Below, in pieces: positions 12,042 through 22,364 of a stretch of 64,000 nucleotides of DNA (its first letter is position 1; each line of letters starts with the position of its first letter). The notes under the pieces were generated by a model. That model did no database searches. It was not told the DNA's origin and worked only from the letters and a program-made list of their open reading frames with translations. This DNA comes from Emydura subglobosa (lineage: Eukaryota; Chordata; Testudines; Chelidae). The position numbers and the translations under genes were made by a program. The DNA is taken from contig ML680053.1 of assembly GCA_007922225.1 (NCBI GenBank), positions 23,162,061 to 23,226,060 of the forward strand, read 5' to 3'.

Positions 12042-13132
12042 ACATAGATTCATATAATCACAGAAGATTAGGTTTGGAAGTGACCTCAGGAGGTCATCTA
12101 GTCCAACCCCCTACTCAAAGCAGGCCCAGCCCCCAACTAAATCATCCCAGCTAAGGGCTTTGTCAAGCCAGGCCTTAAAAACCTCCCTAGGTAACCCATT
12201 ACCTCCCCAGGAAACCCATTCCAGTGCTTCACCACCCTCTTAGTGAAAAAGATTTTCTCTAATATCCAACCAAGACCTCCCCCACTGCAACTAGAGACCA
12301 TTGCTCCTTGATCTGTCATCTGACACCAATGAGAACAGTCTAGCTCCAACCTCTTTGGAACCTCCCTTCAGGCTGCTATCAAATCCCTCCTCACTCTTCT
12401 CTTCTGTAGACTAAATCAGAGCAATTCCCTCAGCCTCTCTTCAGAAATCATTGCTCCAGCCCCTATCTTCATTGCCTTTTGTTGGACTCTCTCCAATTTG
12501 TCCATATCCTTTCTGTAAAGGGGGGCCCAAAACTGGACATATCCCAGATGTGGCCTCACCAGTGCCGAATAGAGGGGAATAATCACTCTCCCCAATCTGC
12601 TAGAAATGCTCCTACTAATACAGCCCAATATGCCATTAACCTTCTTGGTAACAAGGGCACACTGTTGAGTCATATCCAGCTTCTTGTCCACTATAACCCC
12701 CAGGTCCTTTTCTGCAGAACTACTGCGTAGCCAGACAGTCCCCAGTCTGTAGCAGTCCATGGGATTCCTCCGTCCTTAGAGCAGGATTCTGCAACTTGTC
12801 CTCGTTGAACCTCATCAGATTTCTTTTGGCCCAATCCTCCAATTTGTCTGAATCCTATTCCTATTCTTCAGCATATCTACCATTCCCCCCAGGTTAGTGT
12901 CATCTGCAAACGTTCTGAGGGTGCAATCTGCCCTGACCTCCAGATCATTAATGAAGATGTTGAACAAAACTGGCCCCAGGACCGACCCCTGGGGCACTCC
13001 ACTTGATACTGGCTGCCAACTAAACATTGAGCCACTGATCACTACCCATTGAGATTAACAATCTAGCTAGCTTTTTATCCACCTTATAATCAGTTCATCC
13101 AACCCATACTTCTTTAACATTCTGGCAAGAAT
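12042..13132 (-). mobile_element. CR1 LINE, 5'-truncated, minus strand
   Basis: The 3' end is at the left (tcatataatcacagaag is the inverse of the CR1 tail). The minus strand encodes the C-terminal half of the CR1 reverse transcriptase: [20 protein letters not shown] followed by the catalytic FADD box (codons at 12899-12910), and downstream [17 protein letters not shown] and ALVRPHLGY. The frame is broken by several stops and shifts, so it is dead. It sits in the intron between exons 11572 and 18535, antisense to the gene. The right edge fades near 13132 within RT sequence. It is the same family as the plus-strand copy at 20191-21262. Confidence 0.9.
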
Positions 13133-13292
13133 ACTGCTGATGCTGATGCTGGAGCATTTTTAAGACAAAGGTAAAGAATACAGAGAGCCTGCAGAATCTT
13201 GGAGCTGAGCTGGCTGCTTTTCTTGTACTGCAAAAAACGGACTTTCAACCCTCTGAATGGGGTGTTTCTGGGGAATGCTGCTCAGCACAGTG

Positions 13293-13387
13293 CAAGAGCT
13301 TGTCCACATGGGGAAATGAGGAAGAATAGCTATTGTGCTTTATTTTACCTCAGTGTGAAATAACTTTCAAGTGTAGATAAGCCCTAA
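13293..13387. mobile_element. Short TIR element (agcttgtccacatgg type)
   Basis: The left end caagagcttgtccacatg is an inverted, diverged copy of the right end caagtgtagataagccct. It is a 95-bp non-coding element resembling hAT-type MITEs whose termini read agggcttgtctacac. Ends are approximate. Confidence 0.5.
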
Positions 13388-14384
13388 CTGGGCAACACTC
13401 AGTAACTTCTTGGTGATACTTGGATCATCCTGGGATCAGAAACGATTCCCAGATGCCCTTGCACATCACAAGTTCCGTAGGCGCTTCAGGGTGTTGTTAT
13501 ATGGCTCACTTCTCACAGGATTTCCCTTCCTCCGCAATGACACCCCACAAGCTTGCTCCTAAGATTCATAGCCCACATTGAACATGCTCTGTTAGGTCTT
13601 TCATGCCCTCACCCCCACTGTATTTTCTGTCACTCCCCCACAGAAAATTTACTACCAGCTCTCTGCAAATATCCTATGTGAACCAGACTCTTCAGCCTTT
13701 TCCCCTCCTGAATCTGCAGGAGGAGCTTTAATAGGAGTGTTTTCTGGATTTAGGTAAGGGGATGATTTAAAGAGTTAAGAAGACACTTTCATTCTTCATT
13801 ATCCTGCAAGACAGCAGAATGATAGGTGATTTCTCAGCCTCTATATAGGTAGGGAGCACACAGTATTCATCTTTCTCAGGCTGCCTGAACATGCTGGGAA
13901 AGCAACTTCAGGTCTGATTTAGAGCTGCTGATTCAGATTCTCCCTGTTACAGCTGCCTGAAGGTTCTGGCCAGGACCCCTTTGCTACCACTAGTTAGTGA
14001 GGAAACTACTGTCTGGTCTGACTCCCTCCAGAAATGCAGGCTGGCTTCTATTAAAGGCACCAGACCCTATGGAGCAGAGGGTCCAATCACAACATGTGTA
14101 TGGGAAATCAAACAGAAGGTGTTTTGGGCCACAAGGAAACGTCCCCACTGTGCTCTACCCTCTCAGGCATCTCTTTAAGGATCTAAGTCTAGAACCCAGG
14201 ACTAAGGGGGCCCTGCCTCGCTGACACCCTCTCATCACCACCAAGGCAGATGGACAAAGTAGCTTGTTAAACCTGGAAGGTCAAGCCCCACAGGAAGGAC
14301 CTGTAGCCACCTGATTGGCTCACACCTGCTACCTAAGTCAGGAAGAGATCCAGGTAAGCTGTCCAAGAAACTGTGCAGTCTTTC
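13388..14384. other. Intron-like noncoding DNA
   Basis: No recognised element. The overlapping frames near 13981-14224 have no domain content. From about 14050 onward the sequence becomes C/T-rich and may belong with the tract at 14385. Confidence 0.4.
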
Positions 14385-14760
14385 TGCTCTTGCCACATTG
14401 GACCCTGCTCCTGCCTGCCTCCTGCAGTCTGTATCCAGCCCTGTTCCTGATCTGCTCCTCACTCCTAGCTCCCATCTTGTTCCTGCTCCATGCCTGATCC
14501 TTACCTCTCTCCAGTTTCTGTCCTTTCACCTTGCTCCTGCCCATTGGCTACCAATCCTGGCTCCGATTCCTACTCAATTCTTAGCTTTGGCATTTGGTAT
14601 CTGATCCCGGCTCTGATCCTCAGCTTTGATTCCTGGTCCTGCTTCTGGCTCTGGCTGTACCCTCTGGCTCTGGTATTTGGCAGTTGACTCTGGCTCTTCC
14701 ATTCCCAACCTAGACACCTGCATATTAGACCTGACTCCTGGTCTGACTCCCTGCGTCCCA
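14385..14760. repeat. C/T-rich degenerate tandem tract
   Basis: Imperfect reiterations of units such as ctcctgcctg, ctgatcc, ctctggctctgg and ttcctggtc. The result is overlapping frames on both strands that look like long ORFs but are compositional artefacts. Similar tracts occur in the untranslated or LTR parts of some reptile LTR retrotransposons. I cannot show that connection here. Confidence 0.5.
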
Positions 14761-15394
14761 GTTCCTAATAATCTCTGAGTCAGGCCCATAAAAATTCTAT
14801 ATAAAACAGAGTCTGGGTTCCCTAAGGGAATGGCTCTGCAAGCTTTGCCCCTGAGTATGGCTGGTTCTCTCCAAGACAGAACTAGGGAGGAGACTAGAGA
14901 GAACAACAAATCACTCACAGTGGCATGAGGGAAGTATTAAACCTCCTTCTCTACGCCAATTTATATTGGCCTCATTGCAGATTGTTGCATGAGCAGTGTC
15001 ATCTACAGGATGCAGGCCCAAACTCAATGCTGAAGATATCTAATTGTACATCCCATCTGTTATACTTTCCCCCTCTAGGAAATCCCTTATTTTTCCCTAA
15101 TAGAAATGGAGCCCAGTAATCCAGTATGCTACACCCTGTTAGCCACACAATGTAGAGAAAAAAATATTGAAAAGCTGCACATTAAATGAGCATGGAATGA
15201 CACAAGGGTCCTGTGGAGAAAATAGCATGGGATTACGTAATTAAAGACAGCATCATAATGCATACACACCAGGGGGCTGAACTGAGGCTACAGAGGCAAT
15301 CTTAAATCTGGCGTTTTCTAACTCTTGAGTTCTTGACTTTTCAACTGTAGTTATTTTCTTTTGCTATAGTTTTGGGGTGTAATTTCTTAGGTTT
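14761..15394. other. Intron-like noncoding DNA
   Basis: Sequence between the C/T-rich tract and the DIRS-like element. No repeat or exon recognised. Confidence 0.45.
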
Positions 15395-17870
15395 TAAAAA
15401 AAGCTAACCAAAAAAGAGACAGTTACTCACTTTGTGCAGTAACTGAGGTTCTTCGAGATGTGTGTCCCTGTGGGCGCTCCACTCCAGTTGTTGGCGCGTC
15501 CTCGCGTCCTTGATCAGAAATTTCACCAGCAGTGCCCATTCAGGTCGTGCATGCGCCCTCCCCATCTCACGGCGCCATTGGCCCCCTTTCAGCGTGCACG
15601 ACACAGGCCCCTCTGTTCCTTCTCTACCGTAGAACTGTAGTGTTTGACTCTGAAGTACAGGGGAAGGAAGGTGGGTAGTGGAGCACCCTCAGCAACACAC
15701 ATCTCGAAGAACCTCAGTTACTGCACAAGGTGAGTAACTGTCTCTTCTTCTTTGAGTAGTGTCCCTGCGGGTGCTCCACTCCTGGTGATTCTCAAGCAGC
15801 ACCCTCAGTTGGAGGAGGGAGCTTCAGAGTTGTTAGTTTGAATAGAAGAGAGTACTAATAGTCCGATTGCTGCTTCATGTCTTGATGCTTGATCGATAGT
15901 GTAGTGTTTTATGAAAGTGTAGGCTGAGGCCCAGGTAGCTGCTTTGCATATTTCACTAATTGCTACATTATGCAAGAAGACTGTGGATGTAGCGATTGAT
16001 CTGGTTGAATGTGTCCTGACTCTTTAGGGTGGAGTAACCCCTGACTGTGTGTAGCATGTGCGGATGTAGGTGGAAATCCGCTTTGAAAGTCTTTGGGTCG
16101 ATATGGCGTTGCCTTTGGAACATTCTGTAATTGATATGAAAAGTTTGGGAGATTTCCTGAAACGTTTTGTTCTTTCTAGGTAAAAACGCAATGGCTCGTC
16201 TGAGGTCCAGCGTATGGAGGGCCGCATCCTGTGCATCAGAGTGTGGTTTTGGGTAAAAGGTAGGGAAATTAATGTTTTGGTTAAGGTGGAATGATGATGT
16301 TACTTTGGGGAGGAACTTCAGATGAAGTTGTAGCATCACCTTATCTTTGTGAAATACTGTATACGGTGGGTGGGCCATAAGTGCTCTGAGTTCACTCACA
16401 CGACAGGCCGATGTGATTGCGACTAGAAATGCTACCCTCATAGACATGTGCATTAATGAACAAGTCGCTAACAGCTCAAATTGTGACTTGATAGTTGGCC
16501 TGAGGACCAAGTTGAGGTCCCAAGGTATTATGGGGGGATGAAGTCACGAAGTGTTGGACAATCGGATGTGCAAAAGTCGTGGTATCATCTATAAGATCAT
16601 GGAAGGTGGAGAGAGCTGCTAGGTGTACTTTAATTGCACTAATCGCTAATCTGGATTTTTTTATTTCCAGGAGATAGTCTAATATAGCAGAGATTGATGC
16701 TGTTAGTGCGTTGACCTGCTTCTGTTGACACCATAAGGTGAATCTACGCCATTTCTGAAGGTACATTTTTCTTGTGGCACATTTTCTGCTATTCAGTAAA
16801 ATATTCCTTACTGGTTCTGAACACTGTAGTTCAGCTTGTCGGAACCAGTTAGGAATCATGCTGTGAGATGTAAATTTTTCAGGTGTGGATGTATATGGTA
16901 CCGTTGTCTTGGGAGAAGAGATCGTCAACTAGTGGGAGAGCGATTGGTGCGTACATCGACATATGTGTGAGGTAAGTGAACTATGGTTGCCTGGGTTATG
17001 CTGGTGCTATCATTATCACCTTTACCTTGTCCTTACAAATTTTGTGTATGGTTTTGGCTATCATGGGAATTGGTGGGAGTACATACAGGAGACCTGTGTT
17101 CCAGTTGATGAGGAATCCGTCCCCCATTGAACGTGTACGTAGATCTGCTCTTGAGCAGAAGTAACGGCATTTGCAATACTTTGTTGTCGCAAATAGATCG
17201 ATTGTGGGGCAGCCCCACTGATGAAAGATATTTTCTAGGACTAGTGATTGTTGCTGAATTTTCTGCTCAGGTTGTCTACAGTGGTATTCTCGGTACCAGG
17301 TAGATATGTTGCTGAAATGTGGAAGTTGTGGGATATGCACCAATTCCATAGTCTCATTGCCTCTGAGCATAGGGAGCTGGATCTTGCGCTGGATTGAGCT
17401 GGATCAGAGCATACACGCGACATTGTCTGTCATTATCTTTATGGTTTTCCCTGATATCAGAGGTAGGAAGTGTATATAGGCATTGTGAACTCCAGTAGGC
17501 TTATGTGTAATTTCGTTTCCTGTGGTGACCATTTGCCTTGAACTGTATGCTCTTGTAGGTGCACTCCCCATCCAATTAGTGATGCATCTGTCATGATCAT
17601 GACTGAAGGTGTTTTGCTTATGAATGGAGTTCCTGTTTGAAGGTTGTTGGGCTGTGTCCACCATTTTAATGATTGTTTGATCTTTTTTGGCATTGCTACC
17701 GTTTTGCATAAAGATTATCTGTGTGGTTTGTAAACTGTTGTGAGCCACATTTGAAGTGGTCTTATGTGCAATCGTGCATTTTGCACTAGAAAAGTGGCAG
17801 CTGCCACATCACCCAACATTTGAAGGCATGTGTTTTCACCTCTCTCCAAACGTAGGCAAGCCCAAGTAAC
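15395..17870 (-). pseudogene. DIRS-type tyrosine-recombinase retrotransposon, 5'-truncated, degenerate
   Basis: Minus-strand order from the right edge: end of the RT/connection region (QMLGDVAAATF then ARLHIRPLQ, 17760-17865); RNase H (MTDASLIGWG around 17580, then MTDNVACML around 17404-17440); a WGCPTIDLFAT segment (about 17190-17220) typical of DIRS pol; then a tyrosine recombinase. The recombinase shows the N-terminal core-binding part (YLQKWRRFTLWC, 16700s), catalytic Arg in TSACRVSEL (codon 16400-16402), an H-S-T-R box (16000-16011) and the nucleophile Tyr in FIKHY (codon 15901-15903). Frames shift several times, including in an A5 run at 16182-16186, and a stop precedes the HSTR box. 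RT catalytic motifs are missing, so the element is 5'-truncated. Its 3' part ends in a large inverted repeat (15416-15744). DIRS elements copy via a circular DNA intermediate and integrate by recombinase rather than by DDE integrase. It is antisense within the intron before exon 18535. Confidence 0.85.
15416..15744. repeat. Inverted repeat, about 72-bp arms, at the DIRS 3' end
   Basis: The arms at 15416-15487 and 15672-15744 are inverse copies. The outer 50 bp (starting gagacagttactcac) differ at only one position, and the inner about 22 bp (gtgggcgctccactcc and its inverse) are more diverged. They are separated by about 185 bp. A direct copy of the inner part (tgtccctgcgggtgctccac) follows at 15760-15780. 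It may be the terminal inverted repeat plus internal complementary region of the DIRS element, or a hairpin MITE inserted next to it. Confidence 0.75.
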
Positions 17871-18534
17871 TGAGTGAAATGCTACAGCCTGTGATATACT
17901 GGAGATCAAATTAGATGATCCAATGGTCCTTTCGAACTTTAAACTCTGTGATGACTCCCTGTTCCATACCTGCTTTGCTCTCACCCTCTCTCCAGCTAGA
18001 GATTTGATTTCCCTCTCCTCACGCAGACAGCTTCTCTCTGCCCAACAGCCATCTCCCAACTGACACAGAGCTTTTACAAGTATCGGAATGGGAAGCCAGA
18101 CTGATAAAACTGACACACTCAACCTAGCCCAGCACAATTTCCTTTGTATAAAGGAAAACAAGCCCACTGAGAAAGGGTAGCAATATGTTGATGTTTTTCT
18201 ACATGTAGATACAGGGACCATTTACACTGTTATCTTCAGTAATATTATACTTGTATGATTTGCTATTGCCAGCAGGTAAAGTCTGTAAACAGCTCATGTA
18301 GTAACTCATCCACAGTCAAAACATATTTTGAGGTGTTGCTCTCCAAAGTGGTGACCGTAGGCCCATAAAGTTACCTTTCCTTATGCAGCATTTTGAAGTG
18401 ACATTTTTCATAGGCAATTCAGTCCATAAGTCAAAGGAGGGAGGCTTCGGTCCTACCTATTGGTGCATAAAGCATTTGTCTGCTGTAACCTGCATGGCAT
18501 GAATGATTTCTTGTTCTCTCTTTCCCTATTTCAG
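17871..18534. other. Intron sequence before the terminal exon
   Basis: Runs from the broken end of the DIRS fragment to the acceptor of exon 18535. It ends in a good polypyrimidine tract (ttgttctctctttccctatt). A long minus-strand frame that continues from the DIRS fragment to 18221 is chance extension beyond the homology. Confidence 0.5.
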
Positions 18535-18572
18535 AGCAGAGACAAAAAGATGATTTGATTCCTTGGAGATAA
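18535..18572 (+). CDS. Candidate terminal exon of the same unrecognised gene
   Basis: Follows ...ttctctctttccctatttcag, the best acceptor in the window. Entered in phase 1 (the last G of exon 11662 plus AG gives Glu) it reads EQRQKDDLIPWR and stops at TAA (18570-18572). Together with the two upstream exons this gives an uninterrupted 57-residue C-terminus. The stop sits shortly after a strong acceptor, as expected for a last exon with its 3' UTR. A variant polyadenylation hexamer lies at 18677. No homologue recognised. The chain of three phase-compatible exons is the main evidence, and transcript support would settle it. Confidence 0.5.
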
Positions 18573-18676
18573 ATATTCCCCGAAACTCGGTAATAACTAG
18601 TAAGCAGAAATGTTTGATTTTTTCATGGGCTTATTGCATCTCATATTTTAAAGCATAACATTTTGTTTTAAGGTGA

Positions 18677-18682
18677 ATTAAA
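18677..18682 (+). promoter_or_regulatory. Possible variant polyadenylation signal (ATTAAA)
   Basis: ATTAAA lies about 105 bases after the candidate stop codon. No canonical AATAAA was noticed close behind the stop. Hexamers of this kind occur by chance in AT-rich DNA, so this is only suggestive. Confidence 0.25.
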
Positions 18683-18689
18683 ACGTGCG

Positions 18690-20000
18690 GTGAAGGGAAA
18701 GAAATGTCTGTTTATAGCCCTGCATCAATCTTCTTTATTTAATGATGATGAATTTCAATTTGACAGGCTTCAAGTCATAGTCTGTTCAGAAAAGAAACAA
18801 CAGAGAGAGCTTGGAGTCTGGCAGTATCATGTATATGGGGGCTAAGAAAAGCAGTATCAGTGCTTTTAAGTATTAATTTATATTGGTTTTGCATTTAGGG
18901 ATTTTTTTCTAAGAACATTTTGACACAAAACCAAGAGCCAGGTTGATGTATTTTGGTGCCTTACAAACAGTGTTTTCAATTGTTGAGTTATTCTATCAAC
19001 GCTCGGCCTGGCTAGTTGCCCGAATGAAAATATCCCTTCCACAGGGTCTCCTGTGTGTGCCTAGTTAAGCAAATTATTTCTAACTAGGAACTACAGTATC
19101 CAGATCAAAAGGGGAATGTTAACTATAAATGACCTTTTGTGGTCAGTTATGCATCTCTTCAGATAGCAGCTTAAGTGCTAAGGTCATTTCTAACATCAAG
19201 CTCAGGCTAATTCAACTTTAGTCACTTTAAACAGTTTAGACAATAAGGGCCAAAACACAAAACACATATTGTTAGGCAGATTTGGTGATGCGGAGCGGAG
19301 GTGGGGGAGACAGGAATCCTTCTCCCAAAACACAGAACTTCTACACAGAGACTACTTCAACTGACAGAGGCCCTTATGTGATCCCCTGAGAGGCAGAGGA
19401 TGCGTGGATCTGACTTGTGCAGCTCTGAATCCTGCAGCCCAGATACATATGCATTCCCCTGCCTTCCTGCAAACTGCCACACTGAGAGCATGTACTGAGG
19501 AGGGCTCTTGTGCAATCTGAGTGTGGTTTTCCTCCATTCACCCCCACCTTGGGCAGCAGAACCACACTGGTTCCCCTGATGTGGAGAAAGGGGTTGGATT
19601 TGTTTTTAAGGATCTGTTCCTGAGAGGTACAGAATGCTTCTCGCATGGTGCTGAGAGCCTTCAACTCCATTTGACTTCAACACTTCGCACAATCTGGCCC
19701 TCAAATATGTTAACGTTTCACTTGAGAAGGAAGAGGCAATTCCCACTACACTTTCACAATCAATGTACCTGGCAAGTTACCAAGATTGGACTCAAGTCAT
19801 TTCATATGAAGGGCAACAGGGAAGGTGGGGTGGAAATGGGCAATGCATGTGAGAGAAGCATTTTCTCCCCCTACCCCTCTGGGAGTTTGAGAGGAAGTTC
19901 CATTACTAATAACCATTCTTTTATCACCTGGGATCACAATGCTTGTCTTCCAGGATAAAACTTGCAGAGAGGAACTAAGGCTTTTACTCACTCTGTTGAC
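18690..20000. other. Unassigned noncoding DNA
   Basis: Could contain 3' UTR of the gene ending at 18572 at its left side. No repeat named. The 145-codon plus-strand frame at 19521-19958 overlaps several antisense frames and shows no domain. Confidence 0.4.
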
Positions 20001-20105
20001 TTTACTGCTGTATCCCTGGGCTATTTCCTATCCTGTTTTCTCTTACTGAGAGTGACTGCAGTTTCTCTCTCTGCAGCCCCCTTCTATTCTCAGCTACTGG
20101 GATTC
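20001..20105 (-). repeat. LTR-like repeat, copy A, first part
   Basis: tgctgtatccctgggctatttcc onward through gagtgactgcag and ctctgcagc to cagctact is a clear direct copy of 27109-27210. Homology stops where about 2 kb of other sequence (including a CR1) has been inserted, and resumes at 22114. Assigned to the minus strand because the other copy has a TATA-like box in that direction. Confidence 0.7.
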
Positions 20106-20190
20106 GTAGCTCCTAGGGCTAGCTTTACTATATTCACAGCCTTCCCTTCATTATATTTAGCTGCTTTATTATATTCAGCAGTAATGCAAG

Positions 20191-21262
20191 GATGAATGGA
20201 CTATAAAATGGATAGAGAGCTGGCTAGATCATCAGGCTCAACGGGTAGTGATCAATGGCTCCATGTCTAGCTGGCAGCTGGTCACAAGCGGAGTGCCCCA
20301 GGGTTTGGTCCTAGGGCCGGTTTTGTTCAACATCTTCATTAATGATCTGGAGAATGGGGTAGATTGCACCCTCAGCAAGTTTGCAGATGACACTAAGCTA
20401 GGGGAAGTGGTAAATACCCTGGAAGGTAGGGATAGGATATAGAGGGACCTAGACAAATTGGAGGATTGGGCCAAAAGAAATCTGATGAGGTTCAAGAAGG
20501 ACAAGTGCAGAGTCCTGCACTTAGGACTGAAGAATCCCATGCACAGCTACAGACTGCGGACCGACGGGCTAGGCAGCAGTTCTGCAGAAAAGGACCTGGG
20601 GGTAACAGTGGATAAGAAGCTGGACATGAGTCAGCAGTGTGCCCTGGTTGCCAAGAAGGCTAATAGCATATTGGGCTGCATTAGTGGGAGCATTGCCAGC
20701 AGATTGAGGGAAGTGATTATTCCCCTCTATTCAACATTGGTGAGGCCGCATTTGGAGTATTGTGTCCAGTTTTGGGCCCCCCACTACACAAAGCATGTGG
20801 ACAAGTTGGAGAGAGTCCAGCGGAGGGCAACAAAAATGATTAGGGGCTGGAGCACAAGACTGAGGGAACTAGGCTTGTTTAGTTTGCAAAAGAGAAGAAT
20901 GGGGGGGCGGAGGGGGGATTTGATAGCAGCCTTTAACTACCTGAAAGGGGGTTACAGAGAGGATGGAGCTAGACTGTTCTCAATGGTAGTAGATGACAGA
21001 ACTAGGAGCAACGGTCTCAAGTTGCAGTGGGGGAGGTCTAGGTTGGACATTAGGAAAAAGTTTTTCACTAGGAGGGTGGTGAAGCACTGGAATGGGTTAC
21101 CTAGGGAGGTGGTGCAATCTCCATCTTTAGAGGTTTTTATGCTGCGGCTTGCCAAAGCCCTGGCTGGGATGATTTAGCTGAGGTTAATCCTGCTTTGAGC
21201 AGGGGGTTGGACTAGATGACCTCCTGAGGTCCCTTCCAACTCTAATATCTATGATTCTGTGA
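20191..21262 (+). pseudogene. CR1 LINE 3' half with one in-frame stop
   Basis: The plus strand reads continuously from 20191 to the ORF2 stop at 21175-21177 (ending ALAGMI), interrupted only by one TAG at 20440-20442. RT motifs in order: [20 protein letters not shown], catalytic FADD (20380-20391), [33 protein letters not shown] and [14 protein letters not shown] 3' UTR of about 85 bases follows and ends in the CR1 terminal repeat tctatgattctgtga. The 5' truncation is typical of CR1. Low decay suggests a younger insertion than most repeats here. It lies inside the split LTR-like copy A, so it, or a larger insert holding it, arrived after that repeat. Confidence 0.93.
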
Positions 21263-22113
21263 AGCTGCAGGCCTGTATCCTGTAAGACATTAGCTTCAGC
21301 AAGCTAGCACAAGTCTTGAGGCCTATGAACTTTCAACAGATAAACAGTCCAACGGAAAACCCCAAATATTGGGGAGGCTGAAAATAGAGTGTATAAGTGC
21401 AATTTCTGACCACAGAAACAACCAATCACAAGAATGTCCTAGAGTCCAACCATAAGGGTGTCATGGCAATGAATTGACATACATAACAGGTACATGAGCT
21501 GCATCCGCAGATACCTAGTCACAAGAGAGCCATGGTAACGAATCGACGTATACGATAATAAGTTGAAATCATTGTTATACTAACCTGTAGGAGAAGGATA
21601 CTTCAGCATTAGTAAGGTGGGGATATACAAATGAGGATAAAGGGGAAATACCGCTCCTGAATAAGCATCAAACATAGTGGTGTCAGTGTATCATATTATA
21701 AATATTGCATCCTGGCCTAGAGGCAGTAGGAGAAGGAGATGTAGTCTTTGGACAGTGACAAAATGATGACCACTGGAAATGAGGGGGAAGGTGACCGTGA
21801 TCCTAAGATGATGGCTAACATTTCAGGTTGTTCTACAAGGGATGGTATAAGCATATGGATGTGCAGATGTACATTCTGTATTACTACTGTAATGAGTTGG
21901 GGTGTCTGTCTGTGCTAAATTTATTAATAAACTATTTGTAAATATAGGAAAAGTTCCTATAGTGTGAGTGTTGTAACTGTGCACATCGGGGTTCCCAACA
22001 ATATAATAATTTGAATAATACTGGGCCTGATCTTGGAACTTGTCAACCCTCAAAGTCATAACTGGGAATTTTAAAATAATAAATATAATCAATATATAAT
22101 CTATAGATCAGGC
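21263..22113. other. Unassigned insert beside CR1
   Basis: About 850 bases between the CR1 3' end and the resumption of the LTR-like copy. Includes a weak internal repetition (gagccatggtaacgaatcga resembling gtgtcatggcaatgaattga, about 55 bases apart, 21460-21550). No coding content. It may belong to the same or another insertion. Confidence 0.4.
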
Positions 22114-22225
22114 AACACAGGCCCCTCCAGTTCATGTCCAGCTGAGCGCCATCTCTAATTAGTTCTTGTTCCCTGGCTCCTCCTTCAGGTGCAGCCTCAG
22201 TGGTTAAGTGGCCTACCTAGCTACA
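22114..22225 (-). repeat. LTR-like repeat, copy A, second part
   Basis: cagctgagcgccatctctaa through ggctcctccttcaggtgcag and cacctag-like ctacctagcta is a direct copy of about 27220-27325. With 20001-20105 it makes one interrupted copy of the sequence that is continuous at 27106-27325. Homology ends near 22225, whereas the other copy continues with ttaaccccttcagg. Confidence 0.7.
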
Positions 22226-22364
22226 TTTGTACAGGCGTAAATACTTGTCCTTTCCAGGTTACTCTGCAGCCAGTCCACAGTCTAATCCAGTAGTCAGTCA
22301 TTTAAAAATAATCTCTAAAATCTAACCTATAAATATTTATTAAATTAAAACCAATATATATATC
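22226..22364. other. AT-rich junction sequence
   Basis: Separates LTR-like copy A from the broken 3' end of the R2-like ORF. Very AT-rich (aaatatttattaaattaaaa). No motif recognised. Confidence 0.4.

Noticed and set aside
12042..13132. CR1 reverse-transcriptase frames as host genes (also at 20191 and 27971)
   Set aside because: They carry CR1 RT motifs and 3' terminal repeats and are broken. They are LINE relics.
17715..18221. Minus-strand frame of 168 codons
   Set aside because: Only its last about 50 codons are DIRS-like. The rest runs by chance past the truncation point into unrelated intron.
19521..19958. Plus-strand frame of 145 codons
   Set aside because: Overlapped by antisense frames, no recognisable domain, no splice or promoter support.
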